Shown here: positions 1 to 9,383 of the stretch, piece after piece
Layout: each line of letters starts with the position of its first letter
Numbering within the stretch: the stretch's first letter is position 1
DNA from: Kytococcus aerolatus
GTDB taxonomy: Bacteria > Actinomycetota > Actinomycetes > Actinomycetales > Dermatophilaceae
DNA: 64,000 nucleotides
Assembly (NCBI RefSeq): GCF_900187395.1
Contig: NZ_FYEZ01000001.1
Location: 248,001 to 312,000, forward strand
Reading direction: 5' to 3'
The notes under the pieces: model-generated
What the model saw: the letters and a program-made list of their open reading frames with translations, nothing else
What the model was told of the DNA's origin: nothing
Databases searched by the model: none
Program-made: the position numbers and the translations under genes

Positions 1-52
1 TCCGTCGAGGTGAAGGGCGTCACCCCGAACGTCGGGCAGCCGCCCGATCGGG

Positions 53-898
53 TCACCTGGGGTAGAGCCGCGCCAGGTGGGCGTGTCCGACCGCCTCGAA
101 CTCCTCGTCGCCGACGTGCAGCGCCCAAACGGCGGTCCCCACGGCCTCGGCGACGTTCATGCGCCGCCACGCGCCCGGTTCCCGCGGGTCCCGGCCGTAG
201 CCGGCCAGGAATGCCGCCTCGAGCTCGGGTCGGCGCAGGAAGTCCTGACGTCCGAGGCGCACGAGATCCTCCTCCGGTGGCCGGAGGTCGGCCCGCCCGA
301 AGTCGATGATTCGCAGCACCAGGTGGTCGTCCAGCCAGTTCCGCGGCTGCCAGTCACCGTGCGTCGGGACCACGGTGGCACCCCCTGTCGGCCAGCCCGC
401 CAGCTCGTCCCGAACCCGCTCGGCGATGGTGGCGTCGATGCGGTGCGGCATCGCGAGGAAACGCTCCACCCGCCCCCGGAGAGAGTCGTTCCAGGAGGGG
501 TCGACGGTGGAGTGCTGGGCGTGGAAGGCAGCGATCAGCCGGCCCGCCTGCTCGTAGGTGAAGGGATCCTCCTGCGCCGGCGTCCCCTCGACGAGCTCGC
601 CCGGCAGGTACTCCGTGATCAGCACGCGCAGCTCCTCGTCGGCCGCGAGCAGCCGGGCCGCCCTCCCGGAGGCGACCCACGGAGCCGTCCACGCGCGGTG
701 AACCCGGATCTCTCGGGCAATGTGACCGTTCGACGGCCCCGCTGCCTTGACGATCACGCGCCCGCGGTCGCTCGCGACCTCCAGGACAACCGTGTCGGTC
801 TGTCCCCACGAGTGGTCGGTGACGACCTTCCCCGCACCGAGGTGCCCCTCGACGAACCGGCGCTGGTCCTCGGTCAGGGCGTTCAACCCAAGGACCAT
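53..898 (-). CDS. Phosphotransferase family protein (aminoglycoside/choline kinase-like)
   Basis: A 281-residue protein with the APH/choline-kinase-like fold. Lys51 sits in the N-lobe (RVIVKAAG), the catalytic loop reads HGDWQPRNW (His180, Asp182, Asn187) and the metal-binding Asp199 is in IIDFG. These residues are expected in an active small-molecule kinase; the substrate cannot be read from sequence. The ATG at 898 is chosen because GGAGAGGA lies just upstream; the open frame further upstream runs through a terminator and tRNA-Pro. Antibiotic resistance is not implied: most members of this broad family have unknown substrates. Confidence 0.8.
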   Translation of the reverse strand: MVLGLNALTEDQRRFVEGHLGAGKVVTDHSWGQTDTVVLEVASDRGRVIVKAAGPSNGHIAREIRVHRAWTAPWVASGRAARLLAADEELRVLITEYLPGELVEGTPAQEDPFTYEQAGRLIAAFHAQHSTVDPSWNDSLRGRVERFLAMPHRIDATIAERVRDELAGWPTGGATVVPTHGDWQPRNWLDDHLVLRIIDFGRADLRPPEEDLVRLGRQDFLRRPELEAAFLAGYGRDPREPGAWRRMNVAEAVGTAVWALHVGDEEFEAVGHAHLARLYPR

Positions 899-942
899 GG
901 GTCGTCCTCTCCGTGCTTTCGCCCCCCATCCCCCAACGCCAA

Positions 943-970
943 AGGAGCCCCACCCGAAGGTGGGGCTCCT
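943..970 (-). terminator. Hairpin terminator after tRNA-Pro
   Basis: A perfect 12-bp stem (AGGAGCCCCACC and its complement) with a 4-nt loop lies directly 3' of tRNA-Pro on the minus strand and upstream of the phosphotransferase. It lacks a long U-tract, as is common for terminators in high-GC actinobacteria. Confidence 0.75.
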
Positions 971-972
971 GC

Positions 973-1049
<77 letters not shown>

Positions 1050-1139
1050 ATCACTCCGCGAGCGGAGCGGAGAGAACCATAACCCATGAGGGGTCCACTC
1101 CCCCAACCGGCACCGCCGGAGCGCGGCGCCGGTCGGCCC

Positions 1140-2717
1140 TCAGCGGCGCCGGCGCTCGCGCACGCGGACCGAGATCTCGATCGGCGACCCCTCGAACCCG
1201 AAGCGCTCGCGCAGCTGCCGCTCCAGGAAGCGCCGGTAGGAGTGCTCCAGGAAGCCCGAGGCGAAGACCACGAACTTCGGCGGCCGCGTCGAGGCCTGCG
1301 TCGCGAAGAGGATGCGCGGCTGCTTGCCCGAACGCACCGGGTGCGGGTTGGCCGCCACGATCTCCCCGAGGAAGGCGTTGAGCTTGCCGGTGGGGATCCG
1401 GGCGTCCCAGCTCTCCAGGGCCGTCTCCAGCGCCGGGACGAGCTTCTCCACGTGCCGACCGGTCGAGGCCGAGATGTTCACCCGCGGCGCCCACGGCACC
1501 TGCACGAGCTCCCGCTCGATCTCGCGCTCCAGGAAGTGGCGACGCTCCTCGTCGGTGAGATCCCACTTGTTGTAGGCGATCACCAGGGCGCGGCCGGAGT
1601 CGATGACCTGCTGCACCACGCGGATGTCCTGCTCGGCGATCTCCTCGCCGGCGTCGATGAGGACGACGGCCACCTCGGCCTTCTCCAGCGCGCTCTGGGT
1701 GCGCAGGGAGGCGTAGAAGTCCACGCCACGGGTCTGGTGCACGCGGCGACGGATACCGGCGGTGTCGACGAACATCCAGGTGCGCCCGCCGAGCTCGATG
1801 TACTCGTCCACCGGGTCGCGCGTCGTGCCGGCGACGTTGTCCACCACCACCCGCTCGGAGCCGGCCAGACGGTTGAGCAGCGAGGACTTGCCGACGTTCG
1901 GGCGCCCCAGCAGGGCCACCCGGCGCGGTCCGCCGACGACCCGGCCGGCCTCGGAGTGCGGGTCCTCGGGGAAGTTCGCCAGGATCTCGTCCAGCAGGTC
2001 ACCGGAGCCCTTGCCGTGCAGCGCGGAGACGGCGAACGGCTGCCCCAGGCCCATCGACCACAGGGCCGCGGCCTCGCCCTCCACGTGCACGTCGTCGACC
2101 TTGTTCGCCACCAGCACCACCGGCTTGCCGGAACGGCGCAGCAGCTTCACGACGTCCTCGTCGGCGTCGGTGGCGCCCACCGTGGCGTCCACGACGAAGA
2201 CGATGACATCAGCCATCTCCACGGCCACCTCGGCCTGCTGGGCCACGTGGCGGGCGATGCCGCGCGCGTCGATCTCCCAGCCCCCGGTGTCGATGACCAT
2301 GAAGGGAACGCCGTTCCACTCCGCCGGGTAGGAGACCCGGTCGCGGGTGACGCCCGGCTCGTCCTGCACGACGGCCTCACGACGGCCCAGGACGCGGTTC
2401 ACCAGCGTGGACTTGCCGACATTCGGCCGGCCCACGATCGCCACCACCGGCAGTGAGGTGACCGGGTTGCCCGCGGCGTCGAGCTCGGCCTCCCCCTCGA
2501 GGAGGGCGACGTCCTCCTCGGCCAGGTCGAACTCGCCCAGCCCGGCCCGGAGCGCCTCGGTGTAGGCGAGCTCGGTCTCGGTCTCCGGCTCGGCGACCGA
2601 CCCGATCCCCGCCTCGAGGGCGGTCTCCTCACCCTCGGGCGTCACCTGGACGACCTCGGTGGCCCCCGGGTCCTCAGCGGTGCCGGTGGGGTCGGTGTTC
2701 TCGTCGTGCGTGCTCAT
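1140..2717 (-). CDS. der: Ribosome biogenesis GTPase Der (EngA)
   Basis: Double-GTPase that acts in late 50S ribosome assembly. The 525-residue protein has two G domains, each with a GRPNVGKS P-loop (first at about residue 96, second near 270), DTGGW and DTAG switch motifs, and NKVD/NKWD specificity motifs, followed by the C-terminal KH-like domain. An acidic extension of about 88 residues precedes the first G domain; bacterial Der usually starts almost at the P-loop, but such extensions are common in actinobacteria. The start ATG overlaps the cmk stop by 4 nt, so it is translated as the last gene of the xerD-to-der direction chain. Confidence 0.96.
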   Translation of the reverse strand: MSTHDENTDPTGTAEDPGATEVVQVTPEGEETALEAGIGSVAEPETETELAYTEALRAGLGEFDLAEEDVALLEGEAELDAAGNPVTSLPVVAIVGRPNVGKSTLVNRVLGRREAVVQDEPGVTRDRVSYPAEWNGVPFMVIDTGGWEIDARGIARHVAQQAEVAVEMADVIVFVVDATVGATDADEDVVKLLRRSGKPVVLVANKVDDVHVEGEAAALWSMGLGQPFAVSALHGKGSGDLLDEILANFPEDPHSEAGRVVGGPRRVALLGRPNVGKSSLLNRLAGSERVVVDNVAGTTRDPVDEYIELGGRTWMFVDTAGIRRRVHQTRGVDFYASLRTQSALEKAEVAVVLIDAGEEIAEQDIRVVQQVIDSGRALVIAYNKWDLTDEERRHFLEREIERELVQVPWAPRVNISASTGRHVEKLVPALETALESWDARIPTGKLNAFLGEIVAANPHPVRSGKQPRILFATQASTRPPKFVVFASGFLEHSYRRFLERQLRERFGFEGSPIEISVRVRERRRR

Positions 2718-3460
2718 GCGTCTCCTCGCGGGCTGCCCCCGGCGCGCTCCAGGAGCACCGACACGACCGCGTCGATGGATCCCTGGAGGTCCAGCGCGGA
2801 GGTGTCGATGTGGGTCACGCCGTCGGCGGCGGTGGTGAAGTTGGACACGGTCGAGTCGTCCCGGTCGCGACGCAGGACCTCGTCCCGGGTGGCGTCGGTG
2901 ACCTGCGAGCCACCGCTCTGCCGCTGCCGACGGCGCAGGCGCGCCTCCTCGTCGGCGGTGAGCAGGATGCGGACCTCGGCGTCCGGGGCGATGACGGTGG
3001 TGATGTCCCGCCCCTCGGCGACCATCCCGCGACCGCGACGGCGGGCGTCGGCGATGAGCTCGCGCTGGCGGCGGGCCAGCTCGCCCCGCACGTCCAGGTT
3101 GGTGGCCACCGCGGAGACCTGCGAGGAGATGCGGCTCTCCCGGATGGCCCGGGTGATGTCCGTCCCCGCCACCGCCAGCCCGGGACGGGCCGGGTCCGTG
3201 GACTGGTCGATCTCGACGGTGCGCGCCAGATGGGCAACGGCGTCGACGTCCGTGAGGTCCGTGCCCTGCTCCAGGGCAGCCCAGGTGAGGGCACGGAACA
3301 TGGCCCCGGTGTCCAGGTAGGCCAGGTCGAAGCCCAGCGCGACCGTCCGCGACACCGTGGACTTGCCGGACCCGCTGGGGCCGTCCACGGCGACAGTCAC
3401 CGGGGTGGTCAGCTCCCCCAGCCGGGGGTGGCGGCGGGTCTCGGAGTAGGGCAGACGCAT
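2714..3460 (-). CDS. cmk: (d)CMP kinase
   Basis: Phosphorylates CMP and dCMP with ATP in pyrimidine salvage and dCTP supply. The 248-residue protein carries the P-loop GPSGSGKST at residues 27-35, the cytidylate kinase signature [10 protein letters not shown], and EGRDITT of the CMP-binding region. The ATG at 3460 shares one base with the rluB stop (TGATG) and its own stop overlaps der by 4 nt. The cmk-der pairing is conserved in actinobacteria. Confidence 0.95.
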   Translation of the reverse strand: MRLPYSETRRHPRLGELTTPVTVAVDGPSGSGKSTVSRTVALGFDLAYLDTGAMFRALTWAALEQGTDLTDVDAVAHLARTVEIDQSTDPARPGLAVAGTDITRAIRESRISSQVSAVATNLDVRGELARRQRELIADARRRGRGMVAEGRDITTVIAPDAEVRILLTADEEARLRRRQRQSGGSQVTDATRDEVLRRDRDDSTVSNFTTAADGVTHIDTSALDLQGSIDAVVSVLLERAGGSPRGDA

Positions 3461-4326
3461 CAGAGGTCGACCTCCTTCATCGCACGGGCCAGCTCGTCGG
3501 GCGTGATGGCCCGCATGTTCCCCGGGCGCAGGTCGGTCAGGCGGATCGGGCCGACCTGGGTGCGCACGAGCTCGCGGACCGGGTGCCCGACCTCCTCCAG
3601 CAGGCGACGGACCACGTGCTTGCGGCCCTCGTGGAGGATCACCTGCACCATGGCCCACCCGGGCTGGGAGTCGATCACCGAGAAGTCGTCGACCTTGATC
3701 AGGCCGTCCTCGAGCTCAACGCCCTCGCGGAGCTGGTTGCCCAGACCCTTGCGGACCGGGCCGGGCACCGTGGCCACGTAGGTCTTGAGGACCCCGTAGC
3801 TGGGGTGCTGCATGCGGTGGGCGAACTCGCCGTCGTTGGTGAACAGGATGAGCCCGGAGGTCTCGACGTCGAGCCGGCCGATGTGGAAGAGCCGCTCGGG
3901 GCGGTCCATCGTGTAGTCGCCCAGGCAGGGGCGGCCCTCGTCGTCCTCCATGGTGGAGACCACGCCGAGCGGCTTGTTGAAGGCCAGGTAGACCTTCGAC
4001 TCGTCGAGCTGGACCGGGAGCCCGTCGACGGCCACCTTCTGCCGCGCCGGGTCGATCCGGACCCCCAGCTCGACGACCGGGACGCCGTCGACCTGCACCC
4101 GCCCGTCGAGGATCATCTGCTCGCAAGCGCGGCGGGAGCCCAGCCCGGCGGCGGCCAGCACCTTCTGCAGCCGCTCCCCCGACGCGTCGTGCACGTCGTG
4201 CTCCTGCTGGTCCCGCGACGGGCGGCGGCGCTGCTGGCGCACCGGGCCGAAGCCACCGGTGCCCCGACGGCCTCGCCCGTCGGCGCGGCGCGGCCCACCG
4301 GGCCCTGCGTCCTGTCGACGACTCAT
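3460..4326 (-). CDS. rluB: 23S rRNA pseudouridine synthase, RluB/RsuA family
   Basis: Pseudouridine synthase of the RsuA/RluB/E/F group. An Arg/Gly-rich tail of about 48 residues is followed by an S4 RNA-binding domain ([22 protein letters not shown]) and the catalytic domain with GRLD motif, catalytic Asp153. Position 2605 of 23S rRNA is the usual RluB target, but RluB and its paralogues cannot be separated with certainty by eye. The gene lies 6 nt after scpB and runs into cmk, the usual actinobacterial order. Confidence 0.92.
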   Translation of the reverse strand: MSRRQDAGPGGPRRADGRGRRGTGGFGPVRQQRRRPSRDQQEHDVHDASGERLQKVLAAAGLGSRRACEQMILDGRVQVDGVPVVELGVRIDPARQKVAVDGLPVQLDESKVYLAFNKPLGVVSTMEDDEGRPCLGDYTMDRPERLFHIGRLDVETSGLILFTNDGEFAHRMQHPSYGVLKTYVATVPGPVRKGLGNQLREGVELEDGLIKVDDFSVIDSQPGWAMVQVILHEGRKHVVRRLLEEVGHPVRELVRTQVGPIRLTDLRPGNMRAITPDELARAMKEVDL

Positions 4327-4332
4327 GCGTTC

Positions 4333-5001
4333 TCACTCTCCTGCTGCTGGGTGTTCGGGGGGTGCCTGCGGGGCGCTCTCGGGGCGCACGGGGGCGGTCA
4401 TCGCGGCGGCGATCTCGTCGAGCTCGCCGGCCTCGGGGAGATGGGGCGCCAGGTCGGGCAGCTCGCCCAGGTCCCGCAGCCCGATCCGCTCGAGGAAGAG
4501 GTGGGTCGTGCCGTAGAGCACTGCACCGGAGGGCTCGGTCCCGACCTCGGCGACCAGACCGCGAGTGGTCAGGGTGCGCATCACGCCGTCCACGTTGACG
4601 CCGCGCACCGCGGCGACACGGCTGCGGGTGACCGGCTGACGGTACGCGACGACGGCGAGGGTCTCCAAGGCCGCCTGCGTGAGCCGGGCCTGCCGGCCTC
4701 CCACGAGGAAGCGCTCCACCGCCTCCGCGTGCTCCGGGCGCGAGTAGATGCGCCAGGCACCGGCGACGCGCCGCAGGTCGAAACCACGCCCCTCGGCGGT
4801 GAAGGCGGCAGCGAGCTCCTCCAGGGCGGCCTCGACCTCCTCGGCCGTGCCCCCCAGGCCCTCGGCCACCTCGGCGGCGCTCACCGGCTCGTCGATCACC
4901 ATGAGCACGGCCTCGAGCACCGCCCGCTCCGGCACGCCACCGCCGGGTGCCACGGGGGCGGCACCGGCGGGCGGGACGTGGGTCACGGGATCAGGGCTCA
5001 C
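4333..5001 (-). CDS. scpB: Segregation and condensation protein B
   Basis: Winged-helix partner of ScpA in the SMC condensin complex. The 222-residue protein shows the ScpB core (AVLEAVLMVIDEPVSAAEVA, then QAALETLAVVAYRQPVTR and VRGVNVDGVMRTL) and a disordered acidic/proline tail. The GTG at 5001 is preferred because it overlaps the end of scpA by 11 nt and begins just before the first conserved helix; no good Shine-Dalgarno is seen, consistent with translational coupling. Confidence 0.92.
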   Translation of the reverse strand: MSPDPVTHVPPAGAAPVAPGGGVPERAVLEAVLMVIDEPVSAAEVAEGLGGTAEEVEAALEELAAAFTAEGRGFDLRRVAGAWRIYSRPEHAEAVERFLVGGRQARLTQAALETLAVVAYRQPVTRSRVAAVRGVNVDGVMRTLTTRGLVAEVGTEPSGAVLYGTTHLFLERIGLRDLGELPDLAPHLPEAGELDEIAAAMTAPVRPESAPQAPPEHPAAGE

Positions 5002-5908
5002 GGGGGCCAGTCTGCCCGGTCCGGGCTGTCGGTGGTGGGTGCGACCCGGTGAGCCAGCGCACCTCCATCGGCGCCAGGGGGGCGGGCTGGTCGACCTCCA
5101 CCGAACCGTCGCGCAGCATCTCCAGCACCCCCAGGAAGCGCCCCACCACCTCCAGCCGGGTCCGGGCATCGGCGATGAGCTCGGCGAAGGGCAGGGAGCC
5201 GGCGTCCCGCAGCCGCTCGGCCATGAGCCGCACCTGGGCGGCGACGTCCACGGTCGGGGCGTGCAGGTGGTCCACCCCCACGACCGGCTCCGGGCGCGGC
5301 GCCAGCGCCCCGGCGGCCACGAGCGCCAGCTGCTCCGGGGTGATCTCCATGACCAGGTCGGGCAGGACCTCGGCGAAGCGCTCCTCCAGGCCGGCCATCC
5401 GCGGCACCGCTCCCCCGGCGTGCTCAGAGCGCTCCTGCAGCCAGGCCGCGACCTCCTTGTAGGCGCGGTACTGCAGCAGCCGGGCGAATAGCAGGTCGCG
5501 GGCCTCGATGAACTCGAGGTCCTCCACCTCGGCCCCACCCTCCTGGGGCAGGAGCCGCCGGGCCTTGAGCTCCAGCAGCGTCGAGGCCACCACCAGGAAC
5601 TCGGTGAGCTCGGAGAGCAACCACTGCGCGGCCTTGCGGTCGCCGGCCTCCCGGGCCTCGCTGGCCGCCTGCTGGGCCTGGCGCAGGTGCGCCACGAACT
5701 CGTCGGTCACCTCCGCCAGGGCGATCTCGGTGATGTCGAGCCGGTGCTTGGCGATGAGGCCCAGCAGCAGGTCGAAGGGGCCGTCGAAGGCCTCCTGGTG
5801 GACGTGGAAGGGCTCCCGGGGTGCACGGGTCAGCACCCCGCCGGGGGTGGTCGGCCTCGCAGCGGACTCCCCCGCGCCCCCTGCGTCCGCCGGGAGCGGA
5901 TGGGTCAC
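4991..5908 (-). CDS. scpA: Segregation and condensation protein A
   Basis: Kleisin subunit that bridges SMC heads for chromosome compaction. The 305-residue protein has the ScpA N-terminal signature FDGPFDLLLGLIAKHRLDI near residue 40, an ELTEFLVVASTLLELKARRLLP helix and a C-terminal winged helix. The N-terminal 35 residues look disordered. Its ATG overlaps the parA stop (ATGA), and scpB follows, so parA-scpA-scpB is one unit. Confidence 0.94.
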   Translation of the reverse strand: MTHPLPADAGGAGESAARPTTPGGVLTRAPREPFHVHQEAFDGPFDLLLGLIAKHRLDITEIALAEVTDEFVAHLRQAQQAASEAREAGDRKAAQWLLSELTEFLVVASTLLELKARRLLPQEGGAEVEDLEFIEARDLLFARLLQYRAYKEVAAWLQERSEHAGGAVPRMAGLEERFAEVLPDLVMEITPEQLALVAAGALAPRPEPVVGVDHLHAPTVDVAAQVRLMAERLRDAGSLPFAELIADARTRLEVVGRFLGVLEMLRDGSVEVDQPAPLAPMEVRWLTGSHPPPTARTGQTGPREP

Positions 5909-6837
5909 GCGCAGGCGCCGCGGGCGACGAGCTCGCGCGCCAGCCGACGGTAGGCCTCGGCCCCCGCGTGGGAGGGCGCGTAGGTGGTGATCGGCTCCGA
6001 GGCCAGCGTGGCGTCGGGGAACTTCACGGTGCGTCGGATGGGGGTGGTGAGCACGAGCTCGCCGAAGTGGTCGGTCACGCTGGCGACCACCTCCCGGCTG
6101 TGCAGGGTGCGTCCGTCCACCATCGTGGGGAGGATCCCGTCGATGCGCAGCAGCGGGTTGAGGCGGTCGGTGACCTTCTCGATGGTCTCGACGAGGAGCG
6201 CCACACCGCGCAGGGCGAAGTACTCCGTCTCCAGCGGGATGAGCACGCCGTGGGCGGCGGTGAGCGCGTTCACCGTGAGCAGGCCGAGGGAGGGCTGGCA
6301 GTCGATGAGGACGACGTCGTAGTCGCCCAGGACCGGGCGCAGCACCCGTTCCAGGGCGTGCTCGCGAGCCACCTCGTTGACCAGCTGGACCTCGGCGGCC
6401 GAGAGGTCGATGTCGGCCGGCAGGACGTCGAGCCCGGGCACGGAGGTGGTGCGGACGGCCGCCGGCGTGTCGAGCTCGCGGGCCGGGGCCATGAGGAGGT
6501 CGTAGATGGTGTCCCGACCGTCATGGGCACGGACACCGAGGCCGACCGAGAGGGCACCCTGCGGATCGAAGTCCACGAGGAGCACGCGACGGCCGTACTC
6601 GGCCAGCGCCGCCCCCAGGTTGATCGTGGTCGTGGTCTTGCCGACCCCGCCCTTCTGGTTGCACAGCGCGATGACCCGCGCCGGACCGTGACGGTCGAGC
6701 GGTGCGGGCACCGGGAACTCCTGGGGCTGCTCCGCTCCGCCGGAGGCACCGCTCCCGGAGCCCTCGCGGGGGATGACCAGTCCGTCGATCGACGGCTGGG
6801 CAGCGGGCTCTTCCTCGTGCTGCGCCTGCAGGTCCAT
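5905..6837 (-). CDS. ParA/Soj-family chromosome partitioning ATPase
   Basis: Deviant-Walker ATPase. After about 45 disordered residues comes ALCNQKGGVGKTTTTINLG (signature lysine and P-loop), then VLLVDFDPQGALSVGLG and DVVLIDCQPSLGLLT. The ATG at 6837 is favoured by a strong GGAGAGGAG sequence 6-14 nt upstream; an in-frame extension further up lacks one. No parB accompanies it. This is the ParA paralogue that sits beside scpAB in many actinobacteria, probably not the oriC-proximal parA. Confidence 0.93.
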   Translation of the reverse strand: MDLQAQHEEEPAAQPSIDGLVIPREGSGSGASGGAEQPQEFPVPAPLDRHGPARVIALCNQKGGVGKTTTTINLGAALAEYGRRVLLVDFDPQGALSVGLGVRAHDGRDTIYDLLMAPARELDTPAAVRTTSVPGLDVLPADIDLSAAEVQLVNEVAREHALERVLRPVLGDYDVVLIDCQPSLGLLTVNALTAAHGVLIPLETEYFALRGVALLVETIEKVTDRLNPLLRIDGILPTMVDGRTLHSREVVASVTDHFGELVLTTPIRRTVKFPDATLASEPITTYAPSHAGAEAYRRLARELVARGACA

Positions 6838-7000
6838 GGGCGTCTCCTCTCCTGACCGACGCCCCAGAGGGTACCGCCCGGAGTCCCACCGGACCGTATG
6901 CCGGCCCTCGACCTCCACTCGACATCATCCTCGAGTCAAGGGTTCGACTTCTGGTTGTCGAGGCGCCGTGAAGGGCTGCTCGCGGCGCCGGGGCTCCGCC

Positions 7001-7957
7001 TCAGGAGCGCGCCCGCGGGTGCGTCGTGAGGAAGACCTCGCGCAGGTGCTCGGGCGTGACCCGCGTGTAGATCTGCGTGGTGGACACCGAGGAGTGGCCG
7101 AGCATCTCCTGCACCACGCGCACGTCCGCTCCCCCCGCCAGCAGGTGCGTGGCGAAGCTGTGGCGCAGGGTGTGCGGACTGACCTCCCGGGTGATGCCAG
7201 CCCGATCGGCTGCCCTGGTCACCACCTGCCAGGCGCTCTGCCGGCCCAGCCGGCGACCCCGCTGGTTGAGCAGCAGGGCCGCACCCGCCGCACCGCGCCG
7301 CGCGAGGACGGGCCGTCCAGCCGTCACCCAGTCCCCGACCGCCCGGGCGGCCGCCCCACCCACCGGCAGGTGGCGCTCCTTGCCGCCCTTGCCCACCAGG
7401 CGCACCACCCGCTGCTCCAGGTCGAGGTCATCGACGTCGAGCCCGGTCACCTCCGAGACCCGGGCGCCGGTGCCGTAGAGCAGCTCCAGCAGCGCCCGGT
7501 CACGGCGGGCCAGCGCCCCGGCGAGGGCGTCCTCCCCCGTCTCCTCGGGCACCGCCTCGAGCAACCGGGAGACCTCCCCGACGGTGAGCGCCTTCGGCAA
7601 CCGCTCCCCCTGCTGAGGTGGTGAGACCTCCGCCGCCACGTCCACCGGAACCAACCCCTCGGCCAGCGCGAACGCGTGGAAGCGGCGCACCGAGACCACC
7701 ATGCGGGTCACCGTGCTCGCGGCCCGCCCCTCGTGGCGCAGGGCGACCAGGTGCTCCCGGACGTCCTCGGCCGTCACCTCGACCCACGACCGACGCCCCT
7801 CGCGGGCGAGGTGGTCGAGATAGGCCCGGAGATCGCGCCCGTAGGCCGCCACGGTGTGGGGCGAGAGCCCCCGCTCTACGCGCAGGTGAGCCAGCCACTC
7901 CTCGACCGGCTCGGTGAGGGCGGCGGACGGTTCCTGCGCGGTCGGCGTCTGTGTCAT
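7001..7957 (-). CDS. xerD: Site-specific tyrosine recombinase XerD
   Basis: Resolves chromosome dimers at dif with XerC. The 318-residue protein has an N-terminal SAM-like core-binding domain and a C-terminal catalytic domain with all active-site residues: Arg166 (GTGARVSEV), Lys190, His262 and Arg265 ([10 protein letters not shown]), His288 (LGHSS) and the nucleophile Tyr297 (TTQIYTRV). Placement next to parA/scpAB and the length fit XerD, not a phage integrase. A hexamer CACACT ends 7 nt before the ATG, so the message is probably leaderless. Confidence 0.95.
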   Translation of the reverse strand: MTQTPTAQEPSAALTEPVEEWLAHLRVERGLSPHTVAAYGRDLRAYLDHLAREGRRSWVEVTAEDVREHLVALRHEGRAASTVTRMVVSVRRFHAFALAEGLVPVDVAAEVSPPQQGERLPKALTVGEVSRLLEAVPEETGEDALAGALARRDRALLELLYGTGARVSEVTGLDVDDLDLEQRVVRLVGKGGKERHLPVGGAAARAVGDWVTAGRPVLARRGAAGAALLLNQRGRRLGRQSAWQVVTRAADRAGITREVSPHTLRHSFATHLLAGGADVRVVQEMLGHSSVSTTQIYTRVTPEHLREVFLTTHPRARS

Positions 7958-7986
7958 CCCCCCCAGTGTGCGGCAGACTGGCCGAC

Positions 7987-8598
7987 ATGCCGTGGTATTC
8001 CTCCGCCCCCGGACGTCGCGCCGGTCAGGTGCTCGTCGACCTCCTCGTCCTCGCCTGGTGCGTGCTCTGGGTCCTCGTCGGTCGGGCGGTGCACGACGCG
8101 ACCATCGAGCGTTTCTCCCCCGCCGAGCGCCTCGTGGACACCGGTCGCACCATCAACGACGGCATCGACCGCGCCGACGGGCAGCTGGGCGAGATCCCGA
8201 TGGTGGGCGACCACCTCGGCGGCGTGCTCGACGGGCTGCTCGGGGTGGGCGACCCGGTGAGCCAGACCGGTCAGGACCTGCTGGAGTCCGGGGAGTCCCT
8301 GGCGGAGATGCTGTGGCTGGTCGTCAGCGGCGGGCCGATGCTCACCGTCCTGCTCCTCTGGCTCCCGCTCCGAGTGCGCTTCGCCCTGCGCTCGCGTCGC
8401 ACCGCGGAGGAGCTGCGCCGGGTGGAGGACCCGGAGGCGCTGCTGGCCCTGCGTGCCCTCTCCTCGCTCCCGGTCGGCACCCTGGCCGCCATCGACCCGG
8501 ACCCGGTGGCGGCGTGGCGCCGCGACGACCGGGAGGTCGTCGCACGGCTCGCCCGGGCCCAGGCGCGGGACCTGGGCGTCCGCCTACCGCGGGGCTGA
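7987..8598 (+). CDS. Predicted membrane protein, unknown function
   Basis: A 203-residue protein with one hydrophobic helix at about residues 9-30, a soluble middle part of about 75 residues, a second membrane helix near 110-130 and a charged cytoplasmic tail ([24 protein letters not shown]). I recognise no catalytic motif. CAGACT at 7974-7979 ends 7 nt before the ATG, suggesting a leaderless transcript divergent from xerD with only 29 bp between the two starts. Confidence 0.8.
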   Translation: MPWYSSAPGRRAGQVLVDLLVLAWCVLWVLVGRAVHDATIERFSPAERLVDTGRTINDGIDRADGQLGEIPMVGDHLGGVLDGLLGVGDPVSQTGQDLLESGESLAEMLWLVVSGGPMLTVLLLWLPLRVRFALRSRRTAEELRRVEDPEALLALRALSSLPVGTLAAIDPDPVAAWRRDDREVVARLARAQARDLGVRLPRG

Positions 8599-8605
8599 GT
8601 CGGGC

Positions 8606-9304
8606 TCAGAGCCCCTGCAGGTGGGGGTTGGTGGCCCGCTCGTGGCCGATCGTCGTGGCCCGTCCGTGGCCGGGGAGCACCATCGTGTCGTCGGCGGTCG
8701 CCAGGACGACGTCCCGCAGGGAACGACGCATCGCCTCCCCGCTGCCGCCGGGGAGGTCCGTCCGGCCGATCGACCCGGCGAAGAGCACGTCCCCGCTGAA
8801 GGTCGTCGCCCGCAGGTCGGACCCGGCGTCACGGACCGGCTGCGGGATGCCGTCCAGATCGAAGAGCACGCTGCCCTCGGTGTGCCCCGGGGCGTGGCGG
8901 ACGCCGACGGACAGGCCTGCCAGCTCGAGCCGGGCACCGTCGTGCACCTCGTGGACGACCTCCGGCTCCTGCCACTGGAAGGCGGGGCCGAACTCCTGCT
9001 GCAGCATGGCCACCATGGGGGCCGAGAGCCCGGCCCGCGGGTCGCGGAGGCGGTAGCGGTCGTCGCCGTGGACGTAGGCCCCCACCGTTCCGCCGCAGAC
9101 CGGTGTGACGCTCATCGTGTGGTCCAGGTGCCCGTGCGTCAGGAGCACGGCCGCCGGGCGGAGACCGTGCTGGGCGAGGGTCTCGCGGACCCGGTCGACC
9201 ACCCCGAAGCCCGGGTCGATGACCAGGCACTCCTCCCCCTCGGAGGGGGCGACGACGTAGCAGTTGGTGCCGAAGGCCGTGGCGGGGATGGCGACGGTGA
9301 GCAT
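8606..9304 (-). CDS. Metallo-beta-lactamase-fold hydrolase (glyoxalase II-like)
   Basis: A 232-residue protein with the MBL metal motif HGHLDH (His57, His59, Asp61, His62), later GHTEGSVLF and a C-terminal GHGRATT. This pattern matches glyoxalase II-like hydrolases that cleave thioesters, but the substrate is not determined. The ATG at 9304 is chosen over one 36 nt upstream because TAGTCT on the minus strand (9312-9317) ends 7 nt before it, giving a leaderless start. Confidence 0.85.
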   Translation of the reverse strand: MLTVAIPATAFGTNCYVVAPSEGEECLVIDPGFGVVDRVRETLAQHGLRPAAVLLTHGHLDHTMSVTPVCGGTVGAYVHGDDRYRLRDPRAGLSAPMVAMLQQEFGPAFQWQEPEVVHEVHDGARLELAGLSVGVRHAPGHTEGSVLFDLDGIPQPVRDAGSDLRATTFSGDVLFAGSIGRTDLPGGSGEAMRRSLRDVVLATADDTMVLPGHGRATTIGHERATNPHLQGL

Positions 9305-9383
9305 GGCGTGCAGACTAGGGGACACTGCGGCGTGGGCCATACCTAGACTGGCCCCAGCGAACCGTCCGCCGAGAGAGGCACCA

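Noticed and set aside
1-52. Tail of a gene entering from the left edge
   Set aside because: Frames are open but no recognisable protein end is present, so nothing can be supported.
53-898. Aminoglycoside resistance gene
   Set aside because: The fold and catalytic residues are shared by many unrelated small-molecule kinases; no subfamily motif of a resistance enzyme is visible.
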